Positions 63,712-64,000 of a stretch of 64,000 bases of DNA are shown here, in pieces. This DNA comes from Aulostomus chinensis (taxonomy: Eukaryota > Chordata > Actinopteri > Syngnathiformes > Aulostomidae): contig JBBMOA010000012.1 of the NCBI GenBank assembly GCA_037954235.1, forward strand, positions 2,096,501 through 2,160,500. Direction: 5' to 3'. Every line of letters starts with the position of its first letter. Position 1 is the stretch's first letter. The notes below the pieces were generated by a model that saw nothing but the letters and a program-made list of their open reading frames with translations, was not told the DNA's origin and searched no databases. Position numbers and translations under genes: made by a program.

Positions 63712-64000
63712 TCACAGCTGGATCCTCCCTGTCAGGGCACTGAGGGGGTAAAGGCCAGCGAAGCGTCCCAGTGTCCATATAGGGAAGACGTTCCTGTAGG
63801 AGGTGTAGCTGATGGCGCAGCTCTTGTTGAACACTCCAGCAATGTTCTCCTGGGGAGTGAAGGAGACCACAGATCAGACCTGACGAGACGATCCTGTGCT
63901 CGAGGTGAACCAGCGAGGCAGAGACTGACCTGAGGCCAGTCACCGTTGGGCAGCTGCTTGTGGATCAGCAGCTGAACTCCTCTCTCGATGGCCTGCTGGT
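63712..64000 (-). CDS. LSS: LSS, lanosterol synthase, C-terminal two exons (cut by the window edge)
   Basis: Oxidosqualene cyclase that makes lanosterol in the ER for cholesterol synthesis. Only the end of the gene is present: exon 64000-63930 (partial; ERGVQLLIHKQLPNGDWPQ) and the last exon 63849-63712 (ENIAGVFNKSCAISYTSYRN, then VFPIWTLGRF and TGRIQL with TGA at 63712). The NGDWPQENIAGVFN segment is the last QW motif of the cyclase fold, and the SCAISY..YRN..PIW..GR block is diagnostic of LSS. The junction is GT-AG with phase 0. Upstream exons lie beyond 64000. Confidence 0.96.

Overview
The window is vertebrate nuclear DNA, most likely from a teleost (percomorph-type) fish. Its genes are split by short GT-AG introns, the protein sequences are clear vertebrate orthologues, and the spacers hold CA/TG microsatellites, poly-C tracts, minisatellites and short interspersed repeats of kinds common in fish genomes. 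There are no bacterial operons, no CRISPR and no tRNA or rRNA that I could see. Exon models were read by eye. In every complete model the exon lengths add up to an open frame, except the small smAKAP gene, which shows a one-base frame break.

Layout from left to right: a 20-21 bp minisatellite (151-883) sits just past the poly(A) site of PMS1 (mismatch-repair MutL homologue, minus strand, 12 coding exons, 18535 to 1122). A divergent promoter (about 18.74-19.29 kb) separates PMS1 from ORMDL1 (plus strand, brake on sphingolipid synthesis). ADAT3 (tRNA wobble deaminase partner, single exon) and ALKBH6 (2-oxoglutarate dioxygenase family, single exon) follow on the minus strand. Then come OSGEPL1 (plus strand, mitochondrial tRNA t6A synthase, 7 exons) and C2orf88/smAKAP (plus strand, lipid-anchored PKA anchor). 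After a 4.7 kb spacer rich in poly-C, HIBCH (minus strand, mitochondrial valine catabolism, 14 exons) runs from 55676 to 38176. Two tandem, three-exon genes of PRR13-like type with long Gly-His repeats follow on the minus strand (56.8-57.4 and 60.2-61.1 kb). The right edge contains the last two exons of LSS (lanosterol synthase, minus strand).

The genes do not form one pathway; they share ancestry of neighbourhood. PMS1, ORMDL1, OSGEPL1, C2orf88 and HIBCH are also neighbours around human 2q32, but here the OSGEPL1-ORMDL1-PMS1 block lies inverted, ADAT3 and ALKBH6 (human chromosome 19) are inserted, and MSTN, which lies between PMS1 and C2orf88 in human, is not in the window.

Points most worth a second look: a (UG)n tract directly against the HIBCH exon 4 acceptor; a set of three well-formed, frame-compatible exons of unknown identity inside HIBCH intron 11; the frame break in smAKAP; the tandem His-repeat PRR13-like genes with a duplicated leader segment; and direct-repeat nuclear-receptor motifs in HIBCH intron 6 and between the two PRR13-like genes.
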